Below are positions 19,798 to 30,318 of a stretch of 64,000 bases of DNA, in pieces. The notes beneath the pieces are model-generated. The model did no database searches. It was not told the DNA's origin and saw nothing but the letters and a program-made list of their open reading frames with translations. The DNA is taken from contig NZ_CP093443.1 of assembly GCF_026168515.1 (NCBI RefSeq), positions 1,116,001-1,180,000 on the forward strand. Direction: 5' to 3'. The position numbers and the translations under genes were made by a program. Numbering within the stretch: position 1 is the first letter of the stretch; each line of letters opens with the position of its first letter. This DNA comes from Brevibacterium spongiae. GTDB taxonomy: Bacteria; Actinomycetota; Actinomycetes; Actinomycetales; Brevibacteriaceae.

Positions 19798-20637
19798 GTG
19801 TTGACGGTGGCAGAGAAGAGCGCGCGGAAGTTCGCGAAGGAGACCCCTCTGGGGCGGACGCGTCGGGCCCGGAAGATCCATCGGATCCTCGCCGAGGTGT
19901 ATCCGAACGCGAAGTGCGAACTCGATTTCGAGACCCCGTTCCAGCTGCTCATCGCCACCGTCCTGTCCGCGCAGACCACCGACATCCGCGTCAACGCCGT
20001 CACCCCGGGCCTCTTCGCCGCCTTCCCCGATGCGCATTCCCTGGCGGTGGCCAACCTCATCGAGGTGGAGGAGCTCATCCGCTCCACCGGGTTCTACCGC
20101 GCGAAGGCGCGCAACATCGTCAAGCTCGCGAACGAACTCGTCGACGAGTACGACGGGGTGGTGCCGAACAGACTCGACAAGCTCGTCAAGCTCGCCGGAG
20201 TCGGCCGCAAGACCGCGAACGTCGTCCTCGGCAACGCCTTCGACACGCCGGGGCTGACCGTCGACACCCACATGGGGCGCCTGGCCCGGCGATTCGGCTG
20301 GACCGAGGAGACCGACCCGGTCAAGGCCGAACACGAGATCGCCGCCCTGTTCCCGAAGAGGGACCTCACCCTGCTCTCGCATCGGGTGATCTTCCACGGC
20401 CGTCGCATCTGCCACTCCCGCAGACCTGCCTGCGGAGCCTGCCCCCTGGCCGCCCTGTGCCCGTCGTTCGGCATCGGCGAACTCGACCCGGACAAGGCCC
20501 GTTCCATGCTCAGGTTCGAAATGGCCCCGGAAGCCACCGTCGCCGATGCGGCCGCCCCCGAATCCTCGAACGCTGCCACCTCTGACGCTTCCGAGCTCGA
20601 CGCCTCCGAATCCGACGCCGTCGAGAACGACCGATGA
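19798..20637 (+). CDS. nth: endonuclease III (base excision repair glycosylase/lyase)
   Basis: Nth removes oxidised pyrimidines and nicks the abasic site. The 279-residue protein shows LLIATVLSAQTTDIRVN, the helix-hairpin-helix LAGVGRKTANVVLGNAF with the catalytic Lys, and TVDTHMGRLARR with the catalytic Asp. The iron-sulphur cluster is C-X6-C-X2-C-X5-C (CHSRRPACGACPLAALC). About 50 acidic, Ser/Ala-rich residues are added at the C-terminus. The start is the GTG at 19798. The stop overlaps the next gene (ATGA). Confidence 0.96.
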   Translation: MLTVAEKSARKFAKETPLGRTRRARKIHRILAEVYPNAKCELDFETPFQLLIATVLSAQTTDIRVNAVTPGLFAAFPDAHSLAVANLIEVEELIRSTGFYRAKARNIVKLANELVDEYDGVVPNRLDKLVKLAGVGRKTANVVLGNAFDTPGLTVDTHMGRLARRFGWTEETDPVKAEHEIAALFPKRDLTLLSHRVIFHGRRICHSRRPACGACPLAALCPSFGIGELDPDKARSMLRFEMAPEATVADAAAPESSNAATSDASELDASESDAVENDR

Positions 20638-21368
20638 GTGCCGGCATTCCTGAGCTGCCGCCCGAATCCGCGACCATCGCGGACGGTGCGCTGCGCGGTC
20701 AGCTTGAGAACCTGGCGGCTTCGCACGGATCCCCGTTGTGGCTGCGCAGACAGAAGAAGCTGCACGAGCGGGAGCAGGCCCGGGACGCGGCCGTGCTCAT
20801 GCTCTTCGGTCGTGGGGGAGCACCCCGCACCGAGGCGGGACGAGCCGAGGCCGCGCGCCTGAGCGAACTCGGTGTCGGCGATGTCGACATCGTGCTGCTG
20901 CAGAGGGCTGCGACCCTGCGCCATCACCCGGGGCAGGTGGCCTTTCCCGGGGGCGGGCGCGACCCGGAAGACGATTCGATGGCCGCGGCCGCACTGCGGG
21001 AAGCAGAGGAGGAAGCGGGAATCGTCCCCGACACCGTCGAGGTGCTCGGGCAGATGGATCCGCTCTACATCCCCGTCTCGAAGTTCGAGGTCACTCCCGT
21101 CATCGGCTATTGGCGCGAACCGGGTGCGGTGCAGGTGATGGATCAGCGCGAATCCTATTCCGTCTACCGTGTCGCCATCGCCGATCTCGTCGCGCCGGCC
21201 AACCGCGGCACTTTCGCCCGCCCGGACCTGAAGATCTCCACCCCGGCCTTCGACGTCGGTGTGCTCAAGGTGTGGGGTTTCACCGCCGGCATCCTCGATT
21301 TCGCACTCGACCATCTCGGCTGGGCGGGGGACTGGGACAAGCAGGCTCCCATCGCCATCGACTTCTGA
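20634..21368 (+). CDS. NUDIX hydrolase, CoA pyrophosphatase type
   Basis: This 244-residue protein has the CoA-pyrophosphatase signature LRHHPGQVAFPGGGRD directly followed by an intact Nudix box (GGRDPEDDSMAAAALREAEEEAGI). Enzymes of this type (NudL/CoAse) cleave coenzyme A or acyl-CoA to 4'-phosphopantetheine and ADP. The start overlaps the nth stop by four bases, a conserved pairing in actinobacteria. Unlike the NUDIX-like protein at 17050, all catalytic glutamates are present. Confidence 0.92.
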   Translation: MSAGIPELPPESATIADGALRGQLENLAASHGSPLWLRRQKKLHEREQARDAAVLMLFGRGGAPRTEAGRAEAARLSELGVGDVDIVLLQRAATLRHHPGQVAFPGGGRDPEDDSMAAAALREAEEEAGIVPDTVEVLGQMDPLYIPVSKFEVTPVIGYWREPGAVQVMDQRESYSVYRVAIADLVAPANRGTFARPDLKISTPAFDVGVLKVWGFTAGILDFALDHLGWAGDWDKQAPIAIDF

Positions 21369-21449
21369 GACGACGAACCCGAACGTCGGCCGGATCTGTG
21401 TTCGTTCGGTGTTCAGCGCAGAGACAGCGGTGCTCAGCGCACAGACGAA

Positions 21450-21480
21450 GGCGGCGCCGGACGTGAAGTCCGGCGCCGCC
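21450..21480. terminator. hairpin terminator between convergent genes
   Basis: GGCGGCGCCGGAC (21450-21462) pairs perfectly with GTCCGGCGCCGCC (21468-21480) across GTGAA. It lies between the NUDIX gene and the convergent holin-like gene and can serve both. Confidence 0.7.
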
Positions 21481-21516
21481 TCGGCGTCTCAATCGATTGT
21501 CAGTGCTGGAGAGGTG

Positions 21517-21924
21517 TCAGTACCTGGGGCCCGAAGGATTCTTGATCGCGCGCTTGATCGATGCGACGAGCGATTTGGCCGAACCGATCGCGGTGCCAGG
21601 CACCGGGTTGCCCTTCTTGAACAGCGGAAGGGCGATGAGGACGAGGATGATCGCGAGAACGGCGAGGATGCCGAAGATGATGAGGAAGCTTCCCCACCAT
21701 GGCCAGCCGAGTCCCTCATGGAAGGCCGCGGCTCCGGCGAAGATCACCATGAAGGAGGACAGGAAGAGGAAGAAGAGAGCGACGATGGCGAGACCGGCAC
21801 CGATGCCCAGGTTCTTGGCACCGGCAGTGGCCTCGGCCTTGGCCAGAGCAATCTCTTCCTCGGCGATTGCTTTGGAATCGTCGCTGATGCCTTTGATCAG
21901 TTCGCTGATCGACCGTTCGGCCAT
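21517..21924 (-). CDS. phage holin-like / YqjE family (DUF1469) membrane protein
   Basis: A 135-residue protein with a helical cytoplasmic N-terminus (SISELIKGISDDSKAIAEEEIALAKAEA) precedes two membrane spans (LAIVALFFLFLSSFMVIFAG and FLIIFGILAVLAIILVLIALPLF). This is the pattern of the actinobacterial holin-X/YqjE family, which is chromosomal and not phage-derived. The role is not known; related proteins are membrane-shaping or stress-linked. TAGATT on the minus strand at 21953-21958 is a good -10, and GGAG precedes the ATG at 21924. Confidence 0.85.
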   Translation of the reverse strand: MAERSISELIKGISDDSKAIAEEEIALAKAEATAGAKNLGIGAGLAIVALFFLFLSSFMVIFAGAAAFHEGLGWPWWGSFLIIFGILAVLAIILVLIALPLFKKGNPVPGTAIGSAKSLVASIKRAIKNPSGPRY

Positions 21925-22140
21925 GGGGAGCTCCTATATCGAGAACGAGGACAATCTAACTTAAGAGTAGTCTGAAGGCGCCCTGCGGCCAAAGGCGAAT
22001 CGTCGGGAAACCGGGAAAACCCGTCGGATCCGGAAGCGCCGCGCACAGCACGGCAGCTTCTGTCACCGACGGGTCGTCCACTTGCCGGGGCTCCGTGGCC
22101 ATCACTTACCCGGACACCGCAGCCATCAGGTCGGTTCGGT

Positions 22141-24078
<1,938 letters not shown>

Positions 24079-24414
24079 TCTTCCCTCCGACTTCTTTGGT
24101 GGATCGAAAATCTAGTTGCACTGTATACCCGGCGGAGGGGGCGATGACGTGCAGTTTCGTGCGATGAACGGGGGAATCGGGGGTAGCCATGACGGTAATT
24201 CAGTGGTATGGGTCACAGTCGAATCGGGGTGTACGCCGGTGACGGTGGGCCGCCTCGGCGGGGATGAGGGCTGCCCTGAGGGCGGTTCGGATTGTGCATA
24301 TGAGTGCGCAGACACCCTGTGTTCTGCAAGGATGGGGGTCAGAGTCTGTCGGGATCCGTCCTGTGCAGGCGCAGCAACACTGTTCATTTTCCCCAAGATC
24401 GAGTGGAGTGAGCG
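24079..24414. other. divergent intergenic region between acsA and the Gly/Pro-repeat gene
   Basis: This 336-base gap contains the acsA -10 (TAGATT on the minus strand, 24109-24114) and a CRP-like site (24202-24217). One copy of the skewed 9-mer (minus orientation) lies near 24250. The right-hand half should hold the promoter of the gene starting at 24415, but I could not single one out. Confidence 0.5.
24202..24217. promoter_or_regulatory. candidate CRP/GlxR binding site before acsA
   Basis: AGTGGTATGGGTCACA matches TGTGA-N6-TCACA at GTG in the left half and at all five bases of the right half. Acetate-activation genes are known GlxR targets in Corynebacterium. Confidence 0.5.
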
Positions 24415-27207
24415 ATGAGTTCGCCGCAGCATCCAACCGGGTCCGGCCCACAGCCGTGGCAGGATCAGCCCCCGCAGTATCCAGGCCAGAACGCACCTCA
24501 GGCCGGCGGTCAGCCGCCCGCCTACGGATCCGGTCCGGGACCGGCAGCTTCGGGTCCCGGCCAGGCCTACGGCTCAGCGCCCGGCCCCTATGGCTCGGCA
24601 CCGGGCCAGAGCGCCCCGGCCCCGGGACCCTATGGTTCGGCACCGGCGCAATACGGTTCGGGACCTGGCCCCTACGGCTCCGGCCCGGGACCGTACGGAT
24701 CGGGACCCGGTCCCTATGGTTCCGGCCCCGGCCCCTATGGTTCCGCACCCGGACAGTTCGGTCAGGCTCCTGCGCCCAAGCAGAAGACCGGTCCGGGCCT
24801 GCTGGGCCCGCTGACTCTGCGTGACCTCTTCCTCCTGTTCGCGGGACTGCTCGCGCTCATCGCGCTGTTCGTGCCGTACCGCGGCTACAGCGTCATCACC
24901 ACCACCGTGTGGCACTGGAACGTGGCAGACATCAGCGCGCTTGTGTTCAACCTGCTTGCGCTGCTCGTCGTCGCCGCAGCGGTTCTCGTCAATAAGTTCG
25001 GCAACGGCCGACTGCGGATCGGGTCTCTCAGCCTCGATCAGTTCATCTCTGTGCTCACTGCTGTGGCGTTCACCTATGCGTTCGTCGACCTGCTCACCTC
25101 AGCGGTGTACTGGCGCGTCGGCTCCTACTTGGCGTTCTTCGCCGCCCTCATCGCCTTCTTCGCGGGCGTTTTCACGATGCTGCCCTTCTTCGCCAAGGAG
25201 TTCGACGGGCGCGAGGCCATCGACACTCACCCGAAGGCACGTCCGGTATCCAAGCACACGCAGCACCCAGCGCCAGTGGCCAATGTCCCCGGCGGCAATG
25301 CCGGCGGCCCCGGTTTCGCTCCCTACGGTTCGGCTCCGGCCGGTGCCGGTTTCGGTCCGGGCAATGGTCCCGGACAGCCTGAAGCGGGCCAGCCAGGTGC
25401 CGGTCAGCCAGGTGCTGGTCAGTATGGAGCCGGTCAGTCCGGTGCCGCCGCATTCGGTGCCCCCGGTCAGCCCGGTCAGCCGGGACAGTCGGATCAGCCG
25501 GGCCAGCCAGGCCAGCCGGGCCAGCCCGGTCAAGCAGGCGGCGACCAGTTCGGTCAGAACCAGAGCCCATTCGCAGCTCCCGAACAGCAGGGCCAGCAGC
25601 AGTTCGGCCACCAGGCCGACCAGCAGGCCGACCAGCAGCGGTTCGGTCAGCCAGACGAGGCACAGCAGCGCAACCCCTACGCTCCGCCGGAGCAGCAGGA
25701 AGCCGGCCATTCGGCCAGCTCGTTCGCGGCAACTGCGACCGAAACACCGGCCGAAACCCCGGCTGAATCCGCGGACGGACCCGTCCACAGCACCGGCGAC
25801 GGACCGACGTACCTCGGTCGTCGCGATTCGCAGGCGCCGCAGCATTCGCAGAGTGAGCCGACCCAGGCCTTCGGCGTCGGTGCCGGCCAGGACCACGCCG
25901 ATGCCCGTGGCGAAGAGGCGACCATGGTCGACCAGCCCGCAGTGAACGACGGGCCGGCAGTCAACGACCAGCAGTCCGAACAGCGGCCCGCCTCCGGTGA
26001 TGAAGGACATTCGGGTGCTGCGGCAGCTGCCGCAGGTGCCGGTGTCATCGGTGCCGGTGCAGCAGCGGCAGGCGTCGCGGCCGCGAATTCGGACTCCGAA
26101 CGCCGCCGCGGGCGCCATTCCGCACCGGAGGCAGAGACCGAAAGAACGACTGACGCCCAGGATTCGGTGAAGTCCTCCGGAACCGGGGAGACCGCCCCGA
26201 CTGCATCGGAGACCGCTCCGACCGCATCGGAGGCAGAGAGCGAGTCGGCGAGCGCCGCCTCGCCTGCCGAGAGCAGCGACCTCGTGTCGAAGGTCAACTC
26301 CAAGACCTCGGATACGAACGCTCGGGCCTCCGAGGCAGCGACCATCGGCGGAGGAGACGCGCAGGCGACGCCTTCGACCGATTCAGCACCCGAGTCTGTC
26401 TCGGACTCAGCATTCGAGCAGACATCGGACTCCGCGAAGCAGTCGGACGCGGCACAGTCGGACGCGGCACAGCGATCGGAGGCCACTGAGCAGTCGTCGA
26501 AAGCCGCGACCGACCGGTCATCGCAGAACGACTCCGGACAGACTTCTGAGGGATCGGCTGCGCGTTCGGGCGAAGGCGTCTCTGCAGGCGATGCCGACGA
26601 CGATGCGAACATCCGGTCCACCGAGGCGACCGTCGTGAGCACCCCCGCGGGTGGGAACGTCGTCTCATCTGAGGAAGACGACCGCTCCCGGTCGGGTGCT
26701 GATGATGTGCCGTCGACGGACCAGTCCGCTGCTCGCACGGAGCGCACCGAAGCTCCCGAGAGCGAAGAGCCGACGCAGTACGTCCCCGTCGCCGATTACC
26801 GCAACCGTCCCGAGACCGGCAACTCCGAGAGCCCGCGGTCGGACCGTTCGGATGAGGACACCGTGGCTCAGACAGCCATCGACAATGAGCCGGTTCCGGC
26901 CGACGCGGGCCAAGGCAGCAACCAGGCGGGCCAGGGAAGCAAGCAGGCATCCCAGGACAGCGCCCAGGCCGGCCAGGGCGACAACCAGGGCAACCAAGAC
27001 GGCGGCCGTTCCATCGTCCAGGCGTTCTGGTTCGCCGTTCCCGAACCGCGTGAAGCCGTGGATCCGACCACCGGGCTGCCGGTGTTCACGATCTACCCGG
27101 GCGACTGGTACCTCAGCCTCGAAGACAACGGCTCCTGGTTCAAGGTCCGCGACTCCGACGGCAGCGTAGGACTCCTGCGCAATATCGAAGGCATCCAGCG
27201 CGGCTGA
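24415..27207 (+). CDS. large four-span membrane protein with Gly/Pro repeats and C-terminal SH3-like segment
   Basis: The protein has 930 residues. Residues 1-125 are Pro/Gly/Gln-rich and contain a repeated seven-residue unit (GPGPYGS). Four membrane spans follow at about residues 134-258, ending at the loop MLPFFAKEF. This layout recalls the DUF5336/34-kDa antigen type of actinobacterial proteins, an uncertain match. Residues 280-860 are low complexity: first GQPGQ-like repeats, then Ser/Thr/Glu/Ala-rich acidic sequence with a hydrophobic-alanine island (AAAAAAGAGVIGAGAAAAG). The last 65 residues look folded (FWFAVPEPREAV ... IYPGDWYLSLEDNGSWFKVRD), like a small beta-barrel. I cannot name a function. 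Confidence 0.8.
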   Translation: MSSPQHPTGSGPQPWQDQPPQYPGQNAPQAGGQPPAYGSGPGPAASGPGQAYGSAPGPYGSAPGQSAPAPGPYGSAPAQYGSGPGPYGSGPGPYGSGPGPYGSGPGPYGSAPGQFGQAPAPKQKTGPGLLGPLTLRDLFLLFAGLLALIALFVPYRGYSVITTTVWHWNVADISALVFNLLALLVVAAAVLVNKFGNGRLRIGSLSLDQFISVLTAVAFTYAFVDLLTSAVYWRVGSYLAFFAALIAFFAGVFTMLPFFAKEFDGREAIDTHPKARPVSKHTQHPAPVANVPGGNAGGPGFAPYGSAPAGAGFGPGNGPGQPEAGQPGAGQPGAGQYGAGQSGAAAFGAPGQPGQPGQSDQPGQPGQPGQPGQAGGDQFGQNQSPFAAPEQQGQQQFGHQADQQADQQRFGQPDEAQQRNPYAPPEQQEAGHSASSFAATATETPAETPAESADGPVHSTGDGPTYLGRRDSQAPQHSQSEPTQAFGVGAGQDHADARGEEATMVDQPAVNDGPAVNDQQSEQRPASGDEGHSGAAAAAAGAGVIGAGAAAAGVAAANSDSERRRGRHSAPEAETERTTDAQDSVKSSGTGETAPTASETAPTASEAESESASAASPAESSDLVSKVNSKTSDTNARASEAATIGGGDAQATPSTDSAPESVSDSAFEQTSDSAKQSDAAQSDAAQRSEATEQSSKAATDRSSQNDSGQTSEGSAARSGEGVSAGDADDDANIRSTEATVVSTPAGGNVVSSEEDDRSRSGADDVPSTDQSAARTERTEAPESEEPTQYVPVADYRNRPETGNSESPRSDRSDEDTVAQTAIDNEPVPADAGQGSNQAGQGSKQASQDSAQAGQGDNQGNQDGGRSIVQAFWFAVPEPREAVDPTTGLPVFTIYPGDWYLSLEDNGSWFKVRDSDGSVGLLRNIEGIQRG

Positions 27208-27340
27208 ACCGGACCGCATCCACTCGCACACCTGCGCTGTGGATGACATCCGGACCGTGCGGCGACCACGGGCTCGACCACGCGGAAGCCGACCACCTGG
27301 CCACCATGGCTGACCTGGGCACATCGCCTAGGACGTGCTG

Positions 27341-27383
27341 AAGGGGCGCCCCCTGTGACTCGAACTCACAGCGGGCGCCCCTT
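27341..27383 (+). terminator. nested hairpin terminator
   Basis: AAGGGGCGCCC (27341-27351) pairs with GGGCGCCCCTT (27373-27383), and inside it CTGTGA (27353-27358) pairs with TCACAG (27366-27371) around CTCGAAC. It follows the large membrane-protein gene by about 135 bases and precedes the Tad locus. Confidence 0.65.
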
Positions 27384-27452
27384 CGTCATGGCCTCCACAG
27401 GAGGCCGGCGCGGCCTGGTCGCCATCGGTCCGCTGCGGTCAGGCTTCAGTCC

Positions 27453-28460
27453 ATGCAGGTAGCCCTCATCACCGACCTCGGCGCAATCACTGAAGAATGC
27501 GCCCGGGTGGCCGAAAGCATCGGCATCGCCCTCACCGTTCTGCCACCCGACTCCGGAGGATGGCAGTCCGCTTCGCTGATCCTCCTTGGCGAAGACGTCC
27601 GAGAAGCCCCCGCCACCGACCGTGCCGATACGATCCTCGTCGTCCTCGACAACGACGAACCCTCATCGACCTGGGCGAAGGCCGCCCACCTCGGTGTGGG
27701 CCAGCTCGCGGTGCTGCCCGCAGCCGCGGAATGGCTGAGCGGACGGATGATCGCGGCCGTCGAACCGCCGAGCGCCCCGGGCACCACCGTCGGCGTCGTC
27801 GCCGGCTGCGGGGGAGCCGGGGCCTCAGTGCTCGCGTGCGCACTGGCCAGGCGAGCAGGCAGCGATATCAGCACCGTGCTCGTCGACGCCGACCCGCTCG
27901 GCGGCGGACTCGACCTCGTCCTCGGCGCCGAGGCGGTGCCCGGGCCCCGCTGGACCGATCTCAGCGCCTCTCGCGGACAGCTGCGCCCCTCGACGCTGGC
28001 CGATGCTCTGCCCCGCCACGAGGGACTGGCACTGCTGTCCTGGGGACGTGACGACACCGTCGACCTCGATCCGGACGTCTTCGACGATTTCCTCGCCGCG
28101 GCCGGCCAGGCCTTCGACCTCGTCATCGTCGACCTGCCGCGGCACGCCCCACCCCAGTGGACCCGCCGCTGCCACCACGTCCTCCTCGTCTCCCCGGCGC
28201 GCGTGCGCTCCGCCGTCGCCTCCTCCCAAGTCGCCAAACGCCTCTCCCACGCCCACCCCGATGTCCGCCTCGTCGTGCGCGAAACCGGAGCCGGCGGCCT
28301 CGACGCCGATCTCCTCGCCGAATCGATCGGCCTCACCCTCGCCGGAAGCATCCGCGACGACCGTGGACTCTCCGCCGCCGTCGACCGCGGAGAGGGCATC
28401 CCCGGAGGCGCCCACCTCGGCCGCCTCGTCGACCGTCTGCTGGGGGAGTGGGTGGAATGA
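27453..28460 (+). CDS. ssd: Ssd/CpaE-like P-loop protein of the Tad pilus locus
   Basis: This 335-residue protein heads the Tad locus and resembles the mycobacterial septum-site-determining protein Ssd, a divergent MinD/CpaE relative thought to link pilus assembly with pole or septum position. The N-terminal third is receiver-like (MQVALITDLGAITEECARVAE). The P-loop, VGVVAGCGGAGASVLA near residue 112, lacks both lysines of the deviant Walker A motif. The later MinD-type motifs TVLVDADPLGGGLDL and FDLVIVDLPRH are kept. ATP hydrolysis is therefore doubtful. It overlaps tadA by four bases. Confidence 0.85.
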   Translation: MQVALITDLGAITEECARVAESIGIALTVLPPDSGGWQSASLILLGEDVREAPATDRADTILVVLDNDEPSSTWAKAAHLGVGQLAVLPAAAEWLSGRMIAAVEPPSAPGTTVGVVAGCGGAGASVLACALARRAGSDISTVLVDADPLGGGLDLVLGAEAVPGPRWTDLSASRGQLRPSTLADALPRHEGLALLSWGRDDTVDLDPDVFDDFLAAAGQAFDLVIVDLPRHAPPQWTRRCHHVLLVSPARVRSAVASSQVAKRLSHAHPDVRLVVRETGAGGLDADLLAESIGLTLAGSIRDDRGLSAAVDRGEGIPGGAHLGRLVDRLLGEWVE

Positions 28461-29629
28461 GCGAATGGCTTGACGCCTCCCTCGTCGCCGACGTCCGCAA
28501 GACCCTGCTCGACAAGCCGGGTCCCGTGACCACAGCCGCCGTCGCCGAGGCGGTCCAACACACCGGACGCGTCCTCGGGTCCGCCGCCCTGCTCGAACTC
28601 GTCACCCGACTCTCCGCCCAGCTCTCCGGTGCAGGCCCCCTGCAGTCCGTGCTCGAAATCCCAGGCACCACCGACGTCTTCGTCAACGGACCGCGGGAGA
28701 TCTTCGCCGACACCGGGGAGGGTCCCCGACTGCTCGACCTGTCCTTGGGCTCCGAAGACGACGTGCGGTCACTGGCGGTGCGGTTGGCGGCCCTCGGCGG
28801 ACGCCGCCTCGACGATTCCTCCCCGTATGTCGATGTGCGCCTGCCCGACGGGGTGAGGATGAACGCGATCGTTCCGCCGATCTCCGGCGAGACCACCACA
28901 ATCTCCTTCCGCGTCCCCAAACGCTCGGGATTCCCCTTCGCCCAGCTGTGTTCCGAAGGCTTCGTCCCCGACGAGATCAGCCCGCTGCTCACCGAGGCGG
29001 TCACAGCGCGGGCGAACATCCTCATCTCCGGCGGAACCGGCACGGGGAAGACGGTCCTCCTCGGTGCCCTGCTCTCCCTCGTCGAAGACGTCCAGCGCAT
29101 CGTCATCGTCGAGGACTCCCGGGAGCTCATCGTCGCCCATCCGCACGTCGTCCAACTCGCCGCCCGCCAGGCCAACGTCGAAGGCGGCGGGGAGGTGACC
29201 CTGACCGATCTCGTCCGCAACGCCCTGCGGATGCGCCCGGACCGCCTCGTCGTCGGCGAGTGCCGCGGGGCGGAGGTCCGGGACATGCTCACGGCACTCA
29301 ACACCGGGCACGAGGGCGGCTGCGCGACCATCCACGCGAATACCGCCGATGCCGTGCCCAGCCGGGTCGCTGCGCTCGGAGCGCTCGCCACGATGAGCCC
29401 GGAGGCCGTGTATTCGCAGTTCTCCACCGCCATCGACCTCGTCGTCCACCTGCGCCGGAACGGCTCGGACCGCGGCGTGACGGAACTGGCGATGCCGACC
29501 CGGACCAGCACCGACGGAGTAGTGATGGAACCCGTATGGGGGCGCCCTTCACCGGCCTCGACGGGCACCGTCAATCGGCGTGCCTTGGCGCGGTTCGAAG
29601 CCGTGCTCGAGCAGAAGTCCGCCGGATGA
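28457..29629 (+). CDS. tadA: TadA/CpaF family secretion ATPase
   Basis: This 390-residue type II/IV secretion ATPase drives Flp/Tad pilus assembly as a hexamer at the inner membrane. The N-terminal domain includes DVFVNGPREIFADTGEG. The core has Walker A ISGGTGTGKTVLL near residue 190, the Asp box IVIVEDSRELIVAHPHVVQL, Walker B VVGECRGAEVRDML, and the His box HEGGCATIHANT. The ATG at 28457 overlaps the ssd stop and the stop overlaps tadB, both as ATGA, so stoichiometric translation is likely. Confidence 0.95.
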   Translation: MSEWLDASLVADVRKTLLDKPGPVTTAAVAEAVQHTGRVLGSAALLELVTRLSAQLSGAGPLQSVLEIPGTTDVFVNGPREIFADTGEGPRLLDLSLGSEDDVRSLAVRLAALGGRRLDDSSPYVDVRLPDGVRMNAIVPPISGETTTISFRVPKRSGFPFAQLCSEGFVPDEISPLLTEAVTARANILISGGTGTGKTVLLGALLSLVEDVQRIVIVEDSRELIVAHPHVVQLAARQANVEGGGEVTLTDLVRNALRMRPDRLVVGECRGAEVRDMLTALNTGHEGGCATIHANTADAVPSRVAALGALATMSPEAVYSQFSTAIDLVVHLRRNGSDRGVTELAMPTRTSTDGVVMEPVWGRPSPASTGTVNRRALARFEAVLEQKSAG

Positions 29630-30318
29630 TCCTACTCACCGCTATCCTCGTGGCGCTCGGCATCGCCCTGGCCGCACCCTCGGATCCGGGGGCGCGGCTG
29701 CGCGAGCTTCTGCGTCCTATGGAGGCGGTGGATCCGGGTGAGAAGGCGAGAGGATTCCTTCGCCGAGGCGGCCGCCGCCCGGATGACCAGGCTGAACGTC
29801 TGTGGGCGATCGCGGCCGTGGAGAACTGCGCCCACCTGCTCAAGGTGGGGATGACCCCGCAGGCGGTGATGACGACATTGAGCAGGCAGAATGCGGCTCT
29901 GACGCCGATCTCACGGGCGATCAGCCTCGGCGAGGAACCCGGCCGTGCCATCGCCACCCGCAGCACCGACCTTCCGGGGCCCGCCGCCGAAGTGCTCTCC
30001 GGAATGGCAGCAGTCTGGACGGTGTCCGAGAGGTCCGGGGCGCCCGCGGTCGAGATGATCCTGCGCTACGCAGCAGCCCAGCGCGACGCCCTCGACGCCG
30101 AACGCGAACGCCGTATCGCGATGGCCGGACCGAAGTCGACGGTGCGGGTGCTCAGCTGGCTGCCGCTCATCGGCATCGGCCTGGGCCTGCTCATCGGAGT
30201 CAGGCCCCTCGAACTCGTCACCGGGCTGCCGGGGCAGCTGAGCATCGGCGCCGGTGTGGTCCTCTACATCCTCGGCCGCTGGTGGATGCGGACGATGATG
30301 CTCCGCGCACAGAGGTGA
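29626..30318 (+). CDS. tadB: TadB-like type II secretion F-domain membrane protein
   Basis: This 230-residue protein is one of the paired inner-membrane platform proteins of the Tad system. An N-terminal span (ILLTAILVALGIALAA) is followed by the cytoplasmic GspF-type domain (AAVENCAHLLKVGMTPQAVM ... VWTVSERSGAPAVEMILRYA). Two C-terminal spans follow (LLPLIGIGLGLLIGV-like and IGAGVVLYILGRWW). It is short compared with proteobacterial TadB, which is normal for actinobacteria. It overlaps both neighbours. Confidence 0.87.
   Translation: MILLTAILVALGIALAAPSDPGARLRELLRPMEAVDPGEKARGFLRRGGRRPDDQAERLWAIAAVENCAHLLKVGMTPQAVMTTLSRQNAALTPISRAISLGEEPGRAIATRSTDLPGPAAEVLSGMAAVWTVSERSGAPAVEMILRYAAAQRDALDAERERRIAMAGPKSTVRVLSWLPLIGIGLGLLIGVRPLELVTGLPGQLSIGAGVVLYILGRWWMRTMMLRAQR

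Noticed and set aside
21517..21924. Phage holin as sign of a prophage
   Set aside because: Holin-X/YqjE-type proteins are ordinary chromosomal membrane proteins in actinobacteria, and no lysis genes are nearby.
27341..27383. Possible tRNA fragment (T-arm-like GTTCGAG loop on the minus strand)
   Set aside because: The stem is six base pairs and the loop spacing is wrong for a T arm. No D or anticodon arms are nearby and the sequence folds as a symmetrical terminator.
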